From positions 1 to 6,874 of the forward strand of contig JAUUZS010000228.1 in assembly GCA_030589835.1 (NCBI GenBank): a stretch of DNA of 6,874 nt. Direction: 5' to 3'. A model generated the notes under the pieces. The model had not been told where the DNA came from. It did not search any database and worked only from the letters and a program-made list of their open reading frames with translations. How positions within the stretch are numbered: the first letter of the stretch is position 1; each line of letters begins with the position of its first letter. This DNA is from Cyclobacteriaceae bacterium (GTDB lineage Bacteria; Bacteroidota; Bacteroidia; Cytophagales; Cyclobacteriaceae). The position numbers were made by a program, and so were the translations under genes. This document shows, piece by piece, positions 1-6,562 of this stretch.

Positions 1-557
1 CGATCGTATTCTTTACTTCTGACAATGGCCCGGCAAAAGTCACAAATGAATGGGAATTATTTGACAGCAACAGTTCGTTGCGAGGAAAAAAGCGGGATCC
101 TTACGAAGGCGGTATGCGGGTGCCAATGATCGTCAGGTTTCCGGGCGCAATTGAAGCCGGAAGTAACAGCGACCTTCCATGGTATTTTGCCGATGTGTTG
201 CCCACAGTAGCAGAAATTGCAAACCTTAAAATCCCTGAAGGTATCGATGGCGTAAGCGTATATCCTGAATTGACAGGTAAAAAGCAAGATCTGAGTGACA
301 GGCACATGTATTGGGAATTTTATGAGATGGACGGTTGGCGTGCAATACGATTTGGGGATTGGAAAGCCGTGCAAAATGACATGCACTATCAGCAACATTT
401 CCCTATTGAACTTTACAACCTGAAGGACGATATCGGAGAGTCAACTAATCTGGCAGACACAAAACCTGATATCGTGCAGCAAGCCATGAAAATTTTTGAA
501 GCAGCACATATTCCATCGGATCATTATGTTTGGAAGAATTTAGAAAAGGAGAATTAA
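1..557 (+). CDS. S1-family sulfatase, C-terminal part (5' truncated by window edge)
   Basis: The reading frame is open from the left edge (first whole codon at base 3), so about 184 residues of the C-terminal part are present and the formylglycine (CxPSR) region lies outside the window. Visible residues 5-10 read TSDNGP, the conserved metal-binding Asp-Asn of alkaline-phosphatase-like sulfatases. Residues 26-37 (LRGKKRDPYEGG) match the family block that carries a substrate-contacting lysine and ends in YEGG. Further on, GDWKAV and LYNLKDDIGESTNLAD (the latter from about residue 137) are the usual C-terminal subdomain signatures. The family hydrolyses sulfate esters, here probably on a polysaccharide given the neighbours. 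The subfamily and export signal cannot be judged. An internal TTG at 78 is not a real start, because conserved sulfatase sequence precedes it. It is followed by a 225-bp spacer, so it is probably not tightly coupled to the next gene. Confidence 0.93.
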   Translation, partial: IVFFTSDNGPAKVTNEWELFDSNSSLRGKKRDPYEGGMRVPMIVRFPGAIEAGSNSDLPWYFADVLPTVAEIANLKIPEGIDGVSVYPELTGKKQDLSDRHMYWEFYEMDGWRAIRFGDWKAVQNDMHYQQHFPIELYNLKDDIGESTNLADTKPDIVQQAMKIFEAAHIPSDHYVWKNLEKEN

Positions 558-620
558 GGCACTTAATGAGCCCAAACCAATAAAGGGGCCGGGTAATCGG
601 GTTTAACCTTCCGCCAGCTG

Positions 621-670
621 TTCTGGATTTGCAATCCAGAACCAAATAGTATCAGGATTTATAATCCGAT
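621..670. repeat. Pair of REP-like palindromes sharing core GGATT-NNN-AATCC
   Basis: Bases 621-641 form a perfect 9-bp inverted repeat with a 3-nt loop (TTCTGGATT/TGC/AATCCAGAA). Bases 651-670 form a second, slightly imperfect one (ATCAGGATT/TAT/AATCCGAT, with one unpaired A). Both share the core GGATT-NNN-AATCC, and the two cores are exactly 30 bp apart. A CAGCTG hexamer lies on each side (615-620 and 700-705). Neither hairpin is followed by a T-run, so a simple intrinsic terminator is unlikely. Two related short hairpins in one spacer resemble REP/BIME elements. Mobilisation by a RAYT-type transposase is inference; no transposase gene is in the window. Confidence 0.6.
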
Positions 671-748
671 TAGAAAGACATGATGCTTTTCAAACCGGAC
701 AGCTGATAAATTCGGAGTTATGAGGATTTGAATTTGAAATCAAAAAAA

Positions 749-777
749 TGTCGTTTATGAGAGCATAAACAATGACA
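749..777 (+). promoter_or_regulatory. Hairpin/palindrome immediately upstream of the beta-helix hydrolase start
   Basis: GTTTATG (753-759) and CATAAAC (764-770) are perfect inverted arms around the loop AGAG. The stem extends by TGTC (749-752) with GACA (774-777) across a 3-nt bulge (771-773). The structure ends 5 nt before the ATG at 783, where a ribosome-binding site would lie. It could be a leader RNA hairpin that modulates translation, or a short operator. No purine-rich Shine-Dalgarno is visible there. The function is inferred from position only. Confidence 0.4.
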
Positions 778-782
778 TAGGT

Positions 783-2360
783 ATGAAAACATATATGAAT
801 ATTATCCGCCCGATATTATTGAAGCAATTGCGATTGCTTTTTGTGCTTGGTGCATTTATGGTAGGAACAATGAGTCTGTCCATTGCCCAGTCATTTGATA
901 TGCAATGCAATGGCTTTCCCATTCCTGTAAAGGAACAAAACGATGTGTCGCTTTCTTATGAATTAAATTCCTATAAATATACACGGCTTACCTACAATGG
1001 AAATCTCCTAACAATAGAAATTACGGCATCAGGATTTGAGTTTAATAACAGCGATTGGGATATCTCACCGCATAGTTATGGGATTAAAGGAACAAAAAAA
1101 GGAAGCAAGTTATCCTTCCAAATTGATAGAACGGGTTATTTGGTGGTTCGGTTTTCCAAAGATCAGGACTTTACGAAACGATTGGTAATTTTTGTAGAAT
1201 CCCCAGAAAAGCTGCCGGAAGGCGAATTTGTGGATATTGTAAAAACCTACCAGCTTGACAATACAGGAACAAATAATGAAACGGAGAAAATACAGCAGGC
1301 GCTGAATGAAATATCAGGAAGCGGAAAGGTGCTTTATTTTCCTGATGGAGTTTACAAATCCTTTATGCTTAAGATAAAAAGCAATACCAATATACACCTT
1401 TCGAAGAACGCAAGGCTGATTGCCGATGCTTCTGACCTTAATTCATACCTGGCAAAAGACGACAAAGGAATCAATCGTTTTATTCTCATTAAAAACGCAC
1501 ATAATATTCACGTTACGGGATTGGGTACCCTGGATGGGAATGGAACCGAGATCCTCGGGGTTAATGATCAAGAGCAGAAGCCGGCTGGAATGCGCTTGCT
1601 TTTTATACTGAATTCTAAAAACGTAACATTCAATGGTATAATATTAAAAGATGCGTCGCGATGGAATACCCATTTAATGGCTTGCGAAGATATTACCTTT
1701 AGGAATTGTAAAATGATCAATAACATGGTCAACCATGAATACTTTGGAAATTTGGATGGCTGGGATCCTGATGCTTCCAAAAGGGTATTAATAGAGAATT
1801 GTTTTAGCTGGGCTAGCGATGATAATGTCGCCATTAAATGTACGGGCTACGGAAATCTCGATATTTATAATGATGTGGAGGACATTACGGTACGCGGATG
1901 TGTTTTCCTTACAAAAAAAACAGCATTAAAAATCGGTACAGAAACACGATCTGCCAATTTTAAAAATATTGTTTTTGAAAACAACGACGTCATCGAGGCT
2001 GATCGGGTGATGGGAATTAATGTGAGGGATAAGGCTACGGTTGATGGTGTTTTATTCAAAAACAATAGGTCGGAATATAACTATCCTGACCGGAAGCAAA
2101 TGGGAATCAACATTTACATCACCAGAAGAGCGGATGATCAACCCTGGACAGGGAAAATTCAAAATGTAATCATCGAAGATTGTACGTTCGAACAAAAACC
2201 CCCCAATAAGATTCAGATTTCCAGGGTAGCATCTCATACCACAGCCAATGATTTACAAGTGACTTTTAAAAATCTGACCATAGCAAATAAGAAGCTTACA
2301 TTTTTAGACCCTAACTATTTCAATATATCTAAATGCAACGGAGTAATTAATTTTGAATAA
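783..2360 (+). CDS. Secreted right-handed beta-helix glycoside hydrolase, GH28/GH49-like
   Basis: This 525-residue protein has an N-terminal export signal (residues 1 to about 36, hydrophobic stretch 18-34, likely cleaved after SLSIAQ). A beta-sandwich-like N-terminal domain follows (about 37-150), then a parallel beta-helix (about 155-525). The helix opens with a pectate-lyase/GH28-type block (NTGTNNETEKIQQALNEI, 160-177; VLYFPDGVY, 183-191). The helix core carries NLDGWDPDAS (323-332) and WASDDNVAIK (343-352), matching the polygalacturonase motifs NTDG and DD. Candidate catalytic acids are therefore D325, D346 and D347. The GH28 GHG histidine is not conserved: that region reads KKTALKIGTET (378-388). 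The RIK motif appears only as INVRD (412-416). The N-terminal domain plus beta-helix layout also recalls GH49, so the exact family is uncertain. It probably cleaves a uronic-acid-containing or otherwise charged glycan outside the cytoplasm, alongside the flanking sulfatases. The ATG at 783 was chosen; an in-frame ATG at 795 is possible. Confidence 0.85.
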   Translation: MKTYMNIIRPILLKQLRLLFVLGAFMVGTMSLSIAQSFDMQCNGFPIPVKEQNDVSLSYELNSYKYTRLTYNGNLLTIEITASGFEFNNSDWDISPHSYGIKGTKKGSKLSFQIDRTGYLVVRFSKDQDFTKRLVIFVESPEKLPEGEFVDIVKTYQLDNTGTNNETEKIQQALNEISGSGKVLYFPDGVYKSFMLKIKSNTNIHLSKNARLIADASDLNSYLAKDDKGINRFILIKNAHNIHVTGLGTLDGNGTEILGVNDQEQKPAGMRLLFILNSKNVTFNGIILKDASRWNTHLMACEDITFRNCKMINNMVNHEYFGNLDGWDPDASKRVLIENCFSWASDDNVAIKCTGYGNLDIYNDVEDITVRGCVFLTKKTALKIGTETRSANFKNIVFENNDVIEADRVMGINVRDKATVDGVLFKNNRSEYNYPDRKQMGINIYITRRADDQPWTGKIQNVIIEDCTFEQKPPNKIQISRVASHTTANDLQVTFKNLTIANKKLTFLDPNYFNISKCNGVINFE

Positions 2361-2400
2361 AATGGTTCTACCCTGAATTTAATGGAAGATATTAAATTTT

Positions 2401-2531
2401 GTCAGAAGTCGGAAGTCAGGAGACCGAAGTAAAAAAAGGCGAAAAATCAATGCAGGAATAAGAAACATTAACATTTGCTGATTTTGGAATTCTTTTCTTC
2501 CGACTCCTGACTTCGGACTTCTGGCTCTTGG
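2401..2531. repeat. Large inverted repeat made of degenerate 7-bp tandem units
   Basis: The left arm (2401-2430) is complementary to the right arm (2496-2525) at about 25 of 30 positions, with a 65-bp spacer. Each arm is an imperfect 7-bp tandem array. On the left, from 2404, the units are AGAAGTC, GGAAGTC, AGGAGAC and CGAAGTA. On the right, from 2497, they are CTTCCGA, CTCCTGA, CTTCGGA, CTTCTGG and CTCTTGG. The structure sits between the hydrolase stop and the start of the next sulfatase and is in no gene. It may form a long stem in RNA, possibly a transcription attenuator or mRNA-end stabiliser, or it may be a dispersed non-coding repeat element. No T-run follows the right arm. Confidence 0.75.
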
Positions 2532-2581
2532 ATCAAAGTTTCCCATTAAAATAACAGAGAACCAATATAATAGAAAGAAAT

Positions 2582-3910
2582 ATGAAAAAATATAGCCGGT
2601 TAATTCTTATTTTGATGTTTTGCATTGCTTTTACATCATTCAGTTTTAGCCAGGAAGATCGACCGAATATTGTCCTGATCATGGCTGATGATATGGGCTA
2701 TGAATGCCTGAGCAGCAACGGTTCACTGACCTATCAGACTCCTTTTATAGATAAGCTCGGCAATCAGGGCATTAAATTTACTGCAGGGCATTCCCAGCCA
2801 CTCTGCACCCCTTCCAGGGTAAAAATCATGACAGGAAGATATAACTACCGAAACTACACGGCATTCGGATATCTGGATGTGAATGAAAAAACATTCGGAA
2901 ATTATTTGAAAGAGGCTGGATATGCTACCTGTGTGGTCGGTAAGTGGCAGTTGAATGGAAAAGCAATGGACAAGAGTGAATTTAGTGATCGGCCGGCACA
3001 TTTTGGTTTTGACGAATACTGCTTATGGAATTTCATGGAAAGTGGAAATCGATTTGCCAATCCGTTGTTGCATCAAAACGGCAAACCACTGACCGGATTG
3101 GAGGATGCCTATGGCCCGGATGTAGTAAGTGATTATGCCCTGGATTTTATGAAACGGAATAAGGACAGGCCCTTTTTTCTGTACTATCCTATGATTCTGG
3201 TCCATTCGCCGTTTGTACCGACACCAGATTCAGAGGAGTGGGCTAACAAAGAAGGTAGGTCGAAGAAGGACAATCGGTATTTTATAGATATGGTAGCTTA
3301 CACCGATAAAGTTGTCAGAAAGTTGTATGATCAGCTAAATGAACTTGGATTACTTGAAAACACCATTTTTATTTTCACTGCTGATAATGGTACACACAGG
3401 AATATTGTATCTCAAATGCCGGAAGGTACTTTCCCCGGAGGAAAGGGCACCATGCTTACAGCAGGGACTCACGTGCCAATGGTGATGCACTGGCCCAAAG
3501 GAGGGCAATCTGGTGTGATATACCATGAGTTGATTGAATTTAGTGATTTCTTGCCGACCTTTTCCGATGCGGCAAAAATTCAATTGACCGACAACGCAGG
3601 TATTGATGGTGTTAGCTTTTTCAATTTGCTGGCAGGCAACAACCATCAGCCAAGAGAAACGATATTTGTCCACTATGACCCATTAAAAGGAGGAGGTAAA
3701 GAAAGGCACTACGGAAGATTCGTCAGAGATAAAACCTTCAAACTATATAATGACGGAACCTTTTTTAATGTAGATACAGACTTTTGGGAAAAAGCCCCGA
3801 TTGCGGAAAAGAAACTGATTGATGTGGAAAAGAAGTTAAAAGCTGCCTTCCAGAATCAATTGGATGCGGCTCCCTTACATACCTTTAAGCAACCTTCGGC
3901 CTATAAATAG
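2582..3910 (+). CDS. Secreted S1-family sulfatase (complete)
   Basis: The protein is 442 residues, within the usual range for bacterial S1 sulfatases. A lysine-rich start and hydrophobic core (about 5-22) followed by SFSQ form a signal peptide. The active-site blocks are present in order: metal ligands D36-D37 (IMADDMGY), formylglycine signature C75-T-P-S-R79, K121 in GKWQL, H208 in LVHSPF, D268-N269 in TADNG, and K288 in GGKGT. The sulfatase is therefore predicted to be active once a formylglycine-generating enzyme oxidises C75; that enzyme is not in this window. The usual histidine of GKWHL is Gln123 here. The protein hydrolyses a sulfate ester in the periplasm or at the surface, probably from the same glycan attacked by the upstream beta-helix enzyme. 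The C-terminal subdomain (about 360-442) is lysine-rich and diverges from the upstream sulfatase fragment, so the two are not recent duplicates. The start ATG follows an A-rich leader without a clear Shine-Dalgarno. Confidence 0.95.
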   Translation: MKKYSRLILILMFCIAFTSFSFSQEDRPNIVLIMADDMGYECLSSNGSLTYQTPFIDKLGNQGIKFTAGHSQPLCTPSRVKIMTGRYNYRNYTAFGYLDVNEKTFGNYLKEAGYATCVVGKWQLNGKAMDKSEFSDRPAHFGFDEYCLWNFMESGNRFANPLLHQNGKPLTGLEDAYGPDVVSDYALDFMKRNKDRPFFLYYPMILVHSPFVPTPDSEEWANKEGRSKKDNRYFIDMVAYTDKVVRKLYDQLNELGLLENTIFIFTADNGTHRNIVSQMPEGTFPGGKGTMLTAGTHVPMVMHWPKGGQSGVIYHELIEFSDFLPTFSDAAKIQLTDNAGIDGVSFFNLLAGNNHQPRETIFVHYDPLKGGGKERHYGRFVRDKTFKLYNDGTFFNVDTDFWEKAPIAEKKLIDVEKKLKAAFQNQLDAAPLHTFKQPSAYK

Positions 3911-3941
3911 TTTCTTTCACGCCAAATTAAAACAGATGAAA

Positions 3942-4820
3942 TCAACAGATCTCAACAATTTTTCTGATTGCATCTTTTGCTTCGGGAATGGGCAAAAACA
4001 TCCATCCATGAATCATTGCAGGGTATTCGTAGTAGTAGGTTTCTATTCCGGCGGCTATTGCTTTGTCTGCAAAAATCTTTTCATCAGGCTGAAGAATATC
4101 ATGTGTGCCGGCAAAAATATGAATAGGAGGCAATCCTTTCATTTCACCATACAATGGAGAGATAAGATAATTGCTCGTGTCGGTACCGTTGGCATACAGC
4201 TCTCCTGCCCTTTTTAATCCGGGTACGGAAATCATAGGATCTACGGCTTCCAGCTTTGCAGCTTCCGGGTTACTCATTGAGGCATCCACCCATGGTGAAA
4301 GGGCTATTAATTTTGAGGGGAGCGGCATTTCTTGATCCCGCAAAAGCAAAGCAAAAGAAAGCATTAATCCACCCCCGGCGGAATCGCCAATAAATGAAAT
4401 ATCGGATACGCTTGTAGTTTTTAACACCCTTTGATAAGTATCTGAAACCATAGCAATTGCATCTTTGTAATTGCTTTCCGGGGCCAAAGGATAATCCGGT
4501 ATAATGACTTGTGAACCGGTAAGTCTGCCAATTTTTGCGATGGTATTCCATTGTTGCTTTACCATACCAGCAATAAAGGCTCCACCATGAAAATAGAGCA
4601 ATGTTTTTTCTTTATGGCAGTTTCTAGGTGTGATATACCAGATTTTATTAGCGCCTGACCTTTCATTGGTAACGGTGCATCCCCTGCACATCCACCTTGT
4701 TGGCCTGGCAATATCATCCTTCCGTATTGCTTTAGGATCGATTTCGTAAGTGGTATATGGTTGCTTGTACCTCATTGCGCGAAGAAGAAGTTTTACAAGA
4801 CGACTGGATATGCTTTCCAT
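3942..4820 (-). CDS. HSL-type alpha/beta hydrolase (fold-3 esterase), cytoplasmic
   Basis: The protein is 292 residues with no signal peptide. It shows the oxyanion-hole motif HGGAF (78-82), DYPLAPES (109-116) in the place of the family's DYRLAPE, and the nucleophile elbow GDSAGGG (145-151) with Ser147. The acid is Asp241 in AGTHDIL, and the base is His271 in MIHGW. The full Ser-Asp-His triad of the hormone-sensitive-lipase esterase family is thus intact. The likely reaction is hydrolysis of short acyl esters. The substrate may be acetylated sugars released by the cluster, but a lipid or xenobiotic ester is equally possible. The gene is convergent with the upstream sulfatase (31 bp between stops) and opposite in strand to all other genes here, so it is separately transcribed. 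The start is well fixed: an in-frame stop lies five codons upstream of the ATG, with no other ATG between. Confidence 0.92.
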   Translation of the reverse strand: MESISSRLVKLLLRAMRYKQPYTTYEIDPKAIRKDDIARPTRWMCRGCTVTNERSGANKIWYITPRNCHKEKTLLYFHGGAFIAGMVKQQWNTIAKIGRLTGSQVIIPDYPLAPESNYKDAIAMVSDTYQRVLKTTSVSDISFIGDSAGGGLMLSFALLLRDQEMPLPSKLIALSPWVDASMSNPEAAKLEAVDPMISVPGLKRAGELYANGTDTSNYLISPLYGEMKGLPPIHIFAGTHDILQPDEKIFADKAIAAGIETYYYEYPAMIHGWMFLPIPEAKDAIRKIVEIC

Positions 4821-4874
4821 TGGATAGGTGCGAATTCAAGATGATAAAAAAAGTATCCTCCATTAAAAAGGAAT

Positions 4875-4905
4875 CAAATATAATTGGCAATGTAGTAAGC
4901 TCAAA
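4875..4905 (-). promoter_or_regulatory. Bacteroidota-type promoter for the alpha/beta hydrolase
   Basis: On the minus strand a TTTG (4905-4902) is followed after 19 nt by TATATTTG (4882-4875). This is a perfect match to the Bacteroidota primary-sigma consensus TTTG-N(about 19)-TAnnTTTG. Transcription would start near 4868, leaving a leader of about 48 nt before the ATG at 4820. The match is seen in the sequence; activity is inferred. Confidence 0.6.
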
Positions 4906-5044
4906 ATAGCCAGCCTTATTTAGCAAAACATGATTGGGTAAAATGGTAGATGTAAACAATGATTTTGAAAATATTTGGTACATCTTAGGTGACCTTATGG
5001 ATGCTTTTTGTGAATTCGTTTGCTTTTGGTAGGATGCACATCGA

Positions 5045-5072
5045 TTGAGTATAGAATTATTTCCGTAATTTG
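5045..5072 (+). promoter_or_regulatory. Possible weak promoter for the SGNH/DUF1961 operon
   Basis: TTG (5045-5047) is followed after 18 nt by TAATTTG (5066-5072), one base short of the TAnnTTTG consensus. It lies 26 nt upstream of the ATG at 5099, giving a short leader. The match is imperfect and the region is AT-rich, so this is tentative. The rest of the 4821-5098 intergenic region shows no convincing gene or repeat. Confidence 0.3.
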
Positions 5073-5098
5073 TATCGTTGTTATTAAATTATAATTAC

Positions 5099-5785
5099 AT
5101 GAAAAGAAAAGAATTTTTAAAGCTGGGATTGGCCGGATTGGCAGGAGCTTTTATACCAAATGATTCCTGGTCATTCACCAAGGGATCCTTACCAAAAGTA
5201 CTCATTCTGGGCGATTCCATATCGATCGGATATTACCCTTTTGTTCGGGATTTATTGAAGGAAAAAGCAGAGGTGGTACGGCCATTTAAGGCGGACGGAA
5301 AAGCGGAAAACTGTCAGGGTACCACCAACGGCATTGCAAACATTGACCGTTGGATCGGTGAAGAAAAATGGGATGTAATTTATTTTAACTTTGGCTTGCA
5401 TGACATCAAACATGTAGTTCCTGACAGCGGAAAAAATAGCGATAACGTGGAACATCCACGACAGGCAGAGCCAAAGCAATACAAAAAGAACCTTAAGCAG
5501 ATCACCAAAAAGCTGAAAGCCACCGGAGCCAAACTCATCTTTGCAACGACCACACCTTATCCGGAAAACGTGGGCGGACCACTCAGACAATATGGTGATG
5601 TAGAGATCTACAATAAAGTTGCTTTGAGAATCATGAGGCAAAATAGAATTCCTGTAAATGATTTGTATGCTTTTGTTTTGCCAAAAATGGATCAAATCCA
5701 GCGACCTCAAAATGTACATTTTTCTGAGGCGGGGAGTAAAGCGCTTGCCGGGCAGGTTTCAGACAATATTATAGGGTATTTGTAG
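5099..5785 (+). CDS. Exported SGNH/GDSL-type hydrolase (probable carbohydrate esterase)
   Basis: The protein is 228 residues starting at the ATG at 5099. A TTG at 5078 would add only seven residues (MLLNYNY) ahead of a natural signal start, so it was not used. The N-terminus MKRKEFLKLGLAGLAGAF resembles a Tat signal (S-R-R-x-F-L-K) with RK in place of RR. SGNH blocks: GDS at 38-40 (Ser40 nucleophile) in LILGDSIS, Gly74 in NCQGTTNG, GLHD at 99-102 in the block III position, and His207 in VHFSEAG. Gln-Asn-Val precedes His207, so the usual Asp of the DxxH motif is missing and a Ser-His dyad is implied. Family members remove acetyl or other acyl groups from sugars. The neighbours suggest deacylation of polysaccharide fragments in the periplasm. 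It appears to lead an operon, with the DUF1961 gene 42 bp downstream. Confidence 0.88.
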   Translation: MKRKEFLKLGLAGLAGAFIPNDSWSFTKGSLPKVLILGDSISIGYYPFVRDLLKEKAEVVRPFKADGKAENCQGTTNGIANIDRWIGEEKWDVIYFNFGLHDIKHVVPDSGKNSDNVEHPRQAEPKQYKKNLKQITKKLKATGAKLIFATTTPYPENVGGPLRQYGDVEIYNKVALRIMRQNRIPVNDLYAFVLPKMDQIQRPQNVHFSEAGSKALAGQVSDNIIGYL

Positions 5786-5827
5786 AATATGGTGTCTTTT
5801 CTATTTTTTTTATTAAAATTAGACCTT

Positions 5828-6562
5828 ATGAAAAAGCAGATATTTGGTTCTTTTATGCTTTTAATGGCCATTTTTTTGTCACATGACAGTCAAAGTCAAA
5901 ACGCATCATTGGATGTTGAAAAAGACAAGTTGCTTTATGAAAATTTATTTTCTTCAAAAGAAGAATTGAAAGACTGGAAACTTGAAGGGCCTGCGGTCAT
6001 CGAATTCGAAGACAATTGGATGCACATGTATTCACCAGATGAAAAAGGACATCATGTCTATTGGTGTCCTGAGGATTTCCCTGCAAATTTCATCGCCGAA
6101 TGGGAGCTTCAGAATATGGAAATAGATGCCGGTTTGTGCATAGTTTTCTTTTCCGCTAAGGGGAAAAAGGGGGAAGATATCTTTGATCCGTCTTTAAAAC
6201 CCAGAGATGGAGTTTTTAAGAAATATACCAAAAGTGACATCAACAATTATCACATCTCGTATTATGCCAATGGTAAAGACAAGCGTGCAAGGGAAGTCGC
6301 CCATTTAAGAAAAAATGCTGGTTTCAATAAAGTGCTGGTTGGCGAGCCAGGAATTCCTGTCCATTCTACAGAAATCCATAAAGTCAAACTGGTTAAAAAT
6401 GGAAATCACATTACGATGCGTATTGATGGTCGTGAGATCATCAATTGGCTGGATGAAGGCAAGAAATATGGCCCTGTTCTTGGCGGAGGTAAAATTGGTC
6501 TGCGACAAATGCAATGGACTCATTTCCGGTATCGGAATTTTAAAGTTTGGTCGATAAAATAA
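5828..6562 (+). CDS. Secreted DUF1961-family (concanavalin/LamG-like fold) protein
   Basis: The protein is 244 residues from the ATG at 5828, which directly begins a signal peptide (MKKQIFGSFMLLMAIFLS, cleavage near SQSQ at 21-24). An in-frame ATG at 5789 would add 13 hydrophobic residues before that signal and is less likely. The body matches my recollection of DUF1961: YWCPEDFPANFIAEWE (78-93), GLCIVFFSAKG (102-112), FDPSLKPRDGVFKKY (119-133), NNYHISYYA (139-147), HLRKNAGF (159-166) and GKIGLRQM (221-228). The alternating strands, the late NGNHITMRIDGREI segment and the closing FRYRNFKVW resemble jelly-roll glycan-binding or glycan-cleaving domains. The biochemical role is not known to me. 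The context points to a glycan substrate. It is probably cotranscribed with the SGNH gene. Its TAA shares one base with the next ATG. Confidence 0.82.
   Translation: MKKQIFGSFMLLMAIFLSHDSQSQNASLDVEKDKLLYENLFSSKEELKDWKLEGPAVIEFEDNWMHMYSPDEKGHHVYWCPEDFPANFIAEWELQNMEIDAGLCIVFFSAKGKKGEDIFDPSLKPRDGVFKKYTKSDINNYHISYYANGKDKRAREVAHLRKNAGFNKVLVGEPGIPVHSTEIHKVKLVKNGNHITMRIDGREIINWLDEGKKYGPVLGGGKIGLRQMQWTHFRYRNFKVWSIK

Noticed and set aside
78..557. TTG at 78 as the start of the first sulfatase
   Set aside because: The frame is open to the left edge and encodes the conserved TSDNGP motif upstream of 78, so the gene is truncated by the window.
621..641. Perfect 9-bp hairpin as a terminator of the first sulfatase
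   Set aside because: No T-tract follows on either strand, and a second related hairpin next to it fits a REP-like element better.
2348..2355. TAATTTTG, a perfect -7 match at the end of the hydrolase gene
   Set aside because: There is no TTG/TTTG at the required distance upstream, and the motif lies in AT-rich coding sequence, so chance is likely.
2401..2531. CRISPR-like array
   Set aside because: The units are 7 bp, degenerate, without spacers, and arranged as an inverted pair, which does not fit CRISPR.
3911..3941. Bidirectional intrinsic terminator between the convergent sulfatase and hydrolase genes
   Set aside because: I could not find a GC-rich stem followed by a T-run in the 31-bp gap or just inside either gene end.
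4732..4983. 83-residue minus-strand open frame overlapping the start of the alpha/beta hydrolase
   Set aside because: It overlaps the well-supported hydrolase in another frame, and its upstream part is AT-rich with no recognisable motif. It is a shadow frame.
4943..5032. 29-codon plus-strand open frame (starts MVDVNND) in the divergent intergenic region
   Set aside because: There is no ribosome-binding site, no recognisable motif, and the length is expected by chance in AT-rich DNA.
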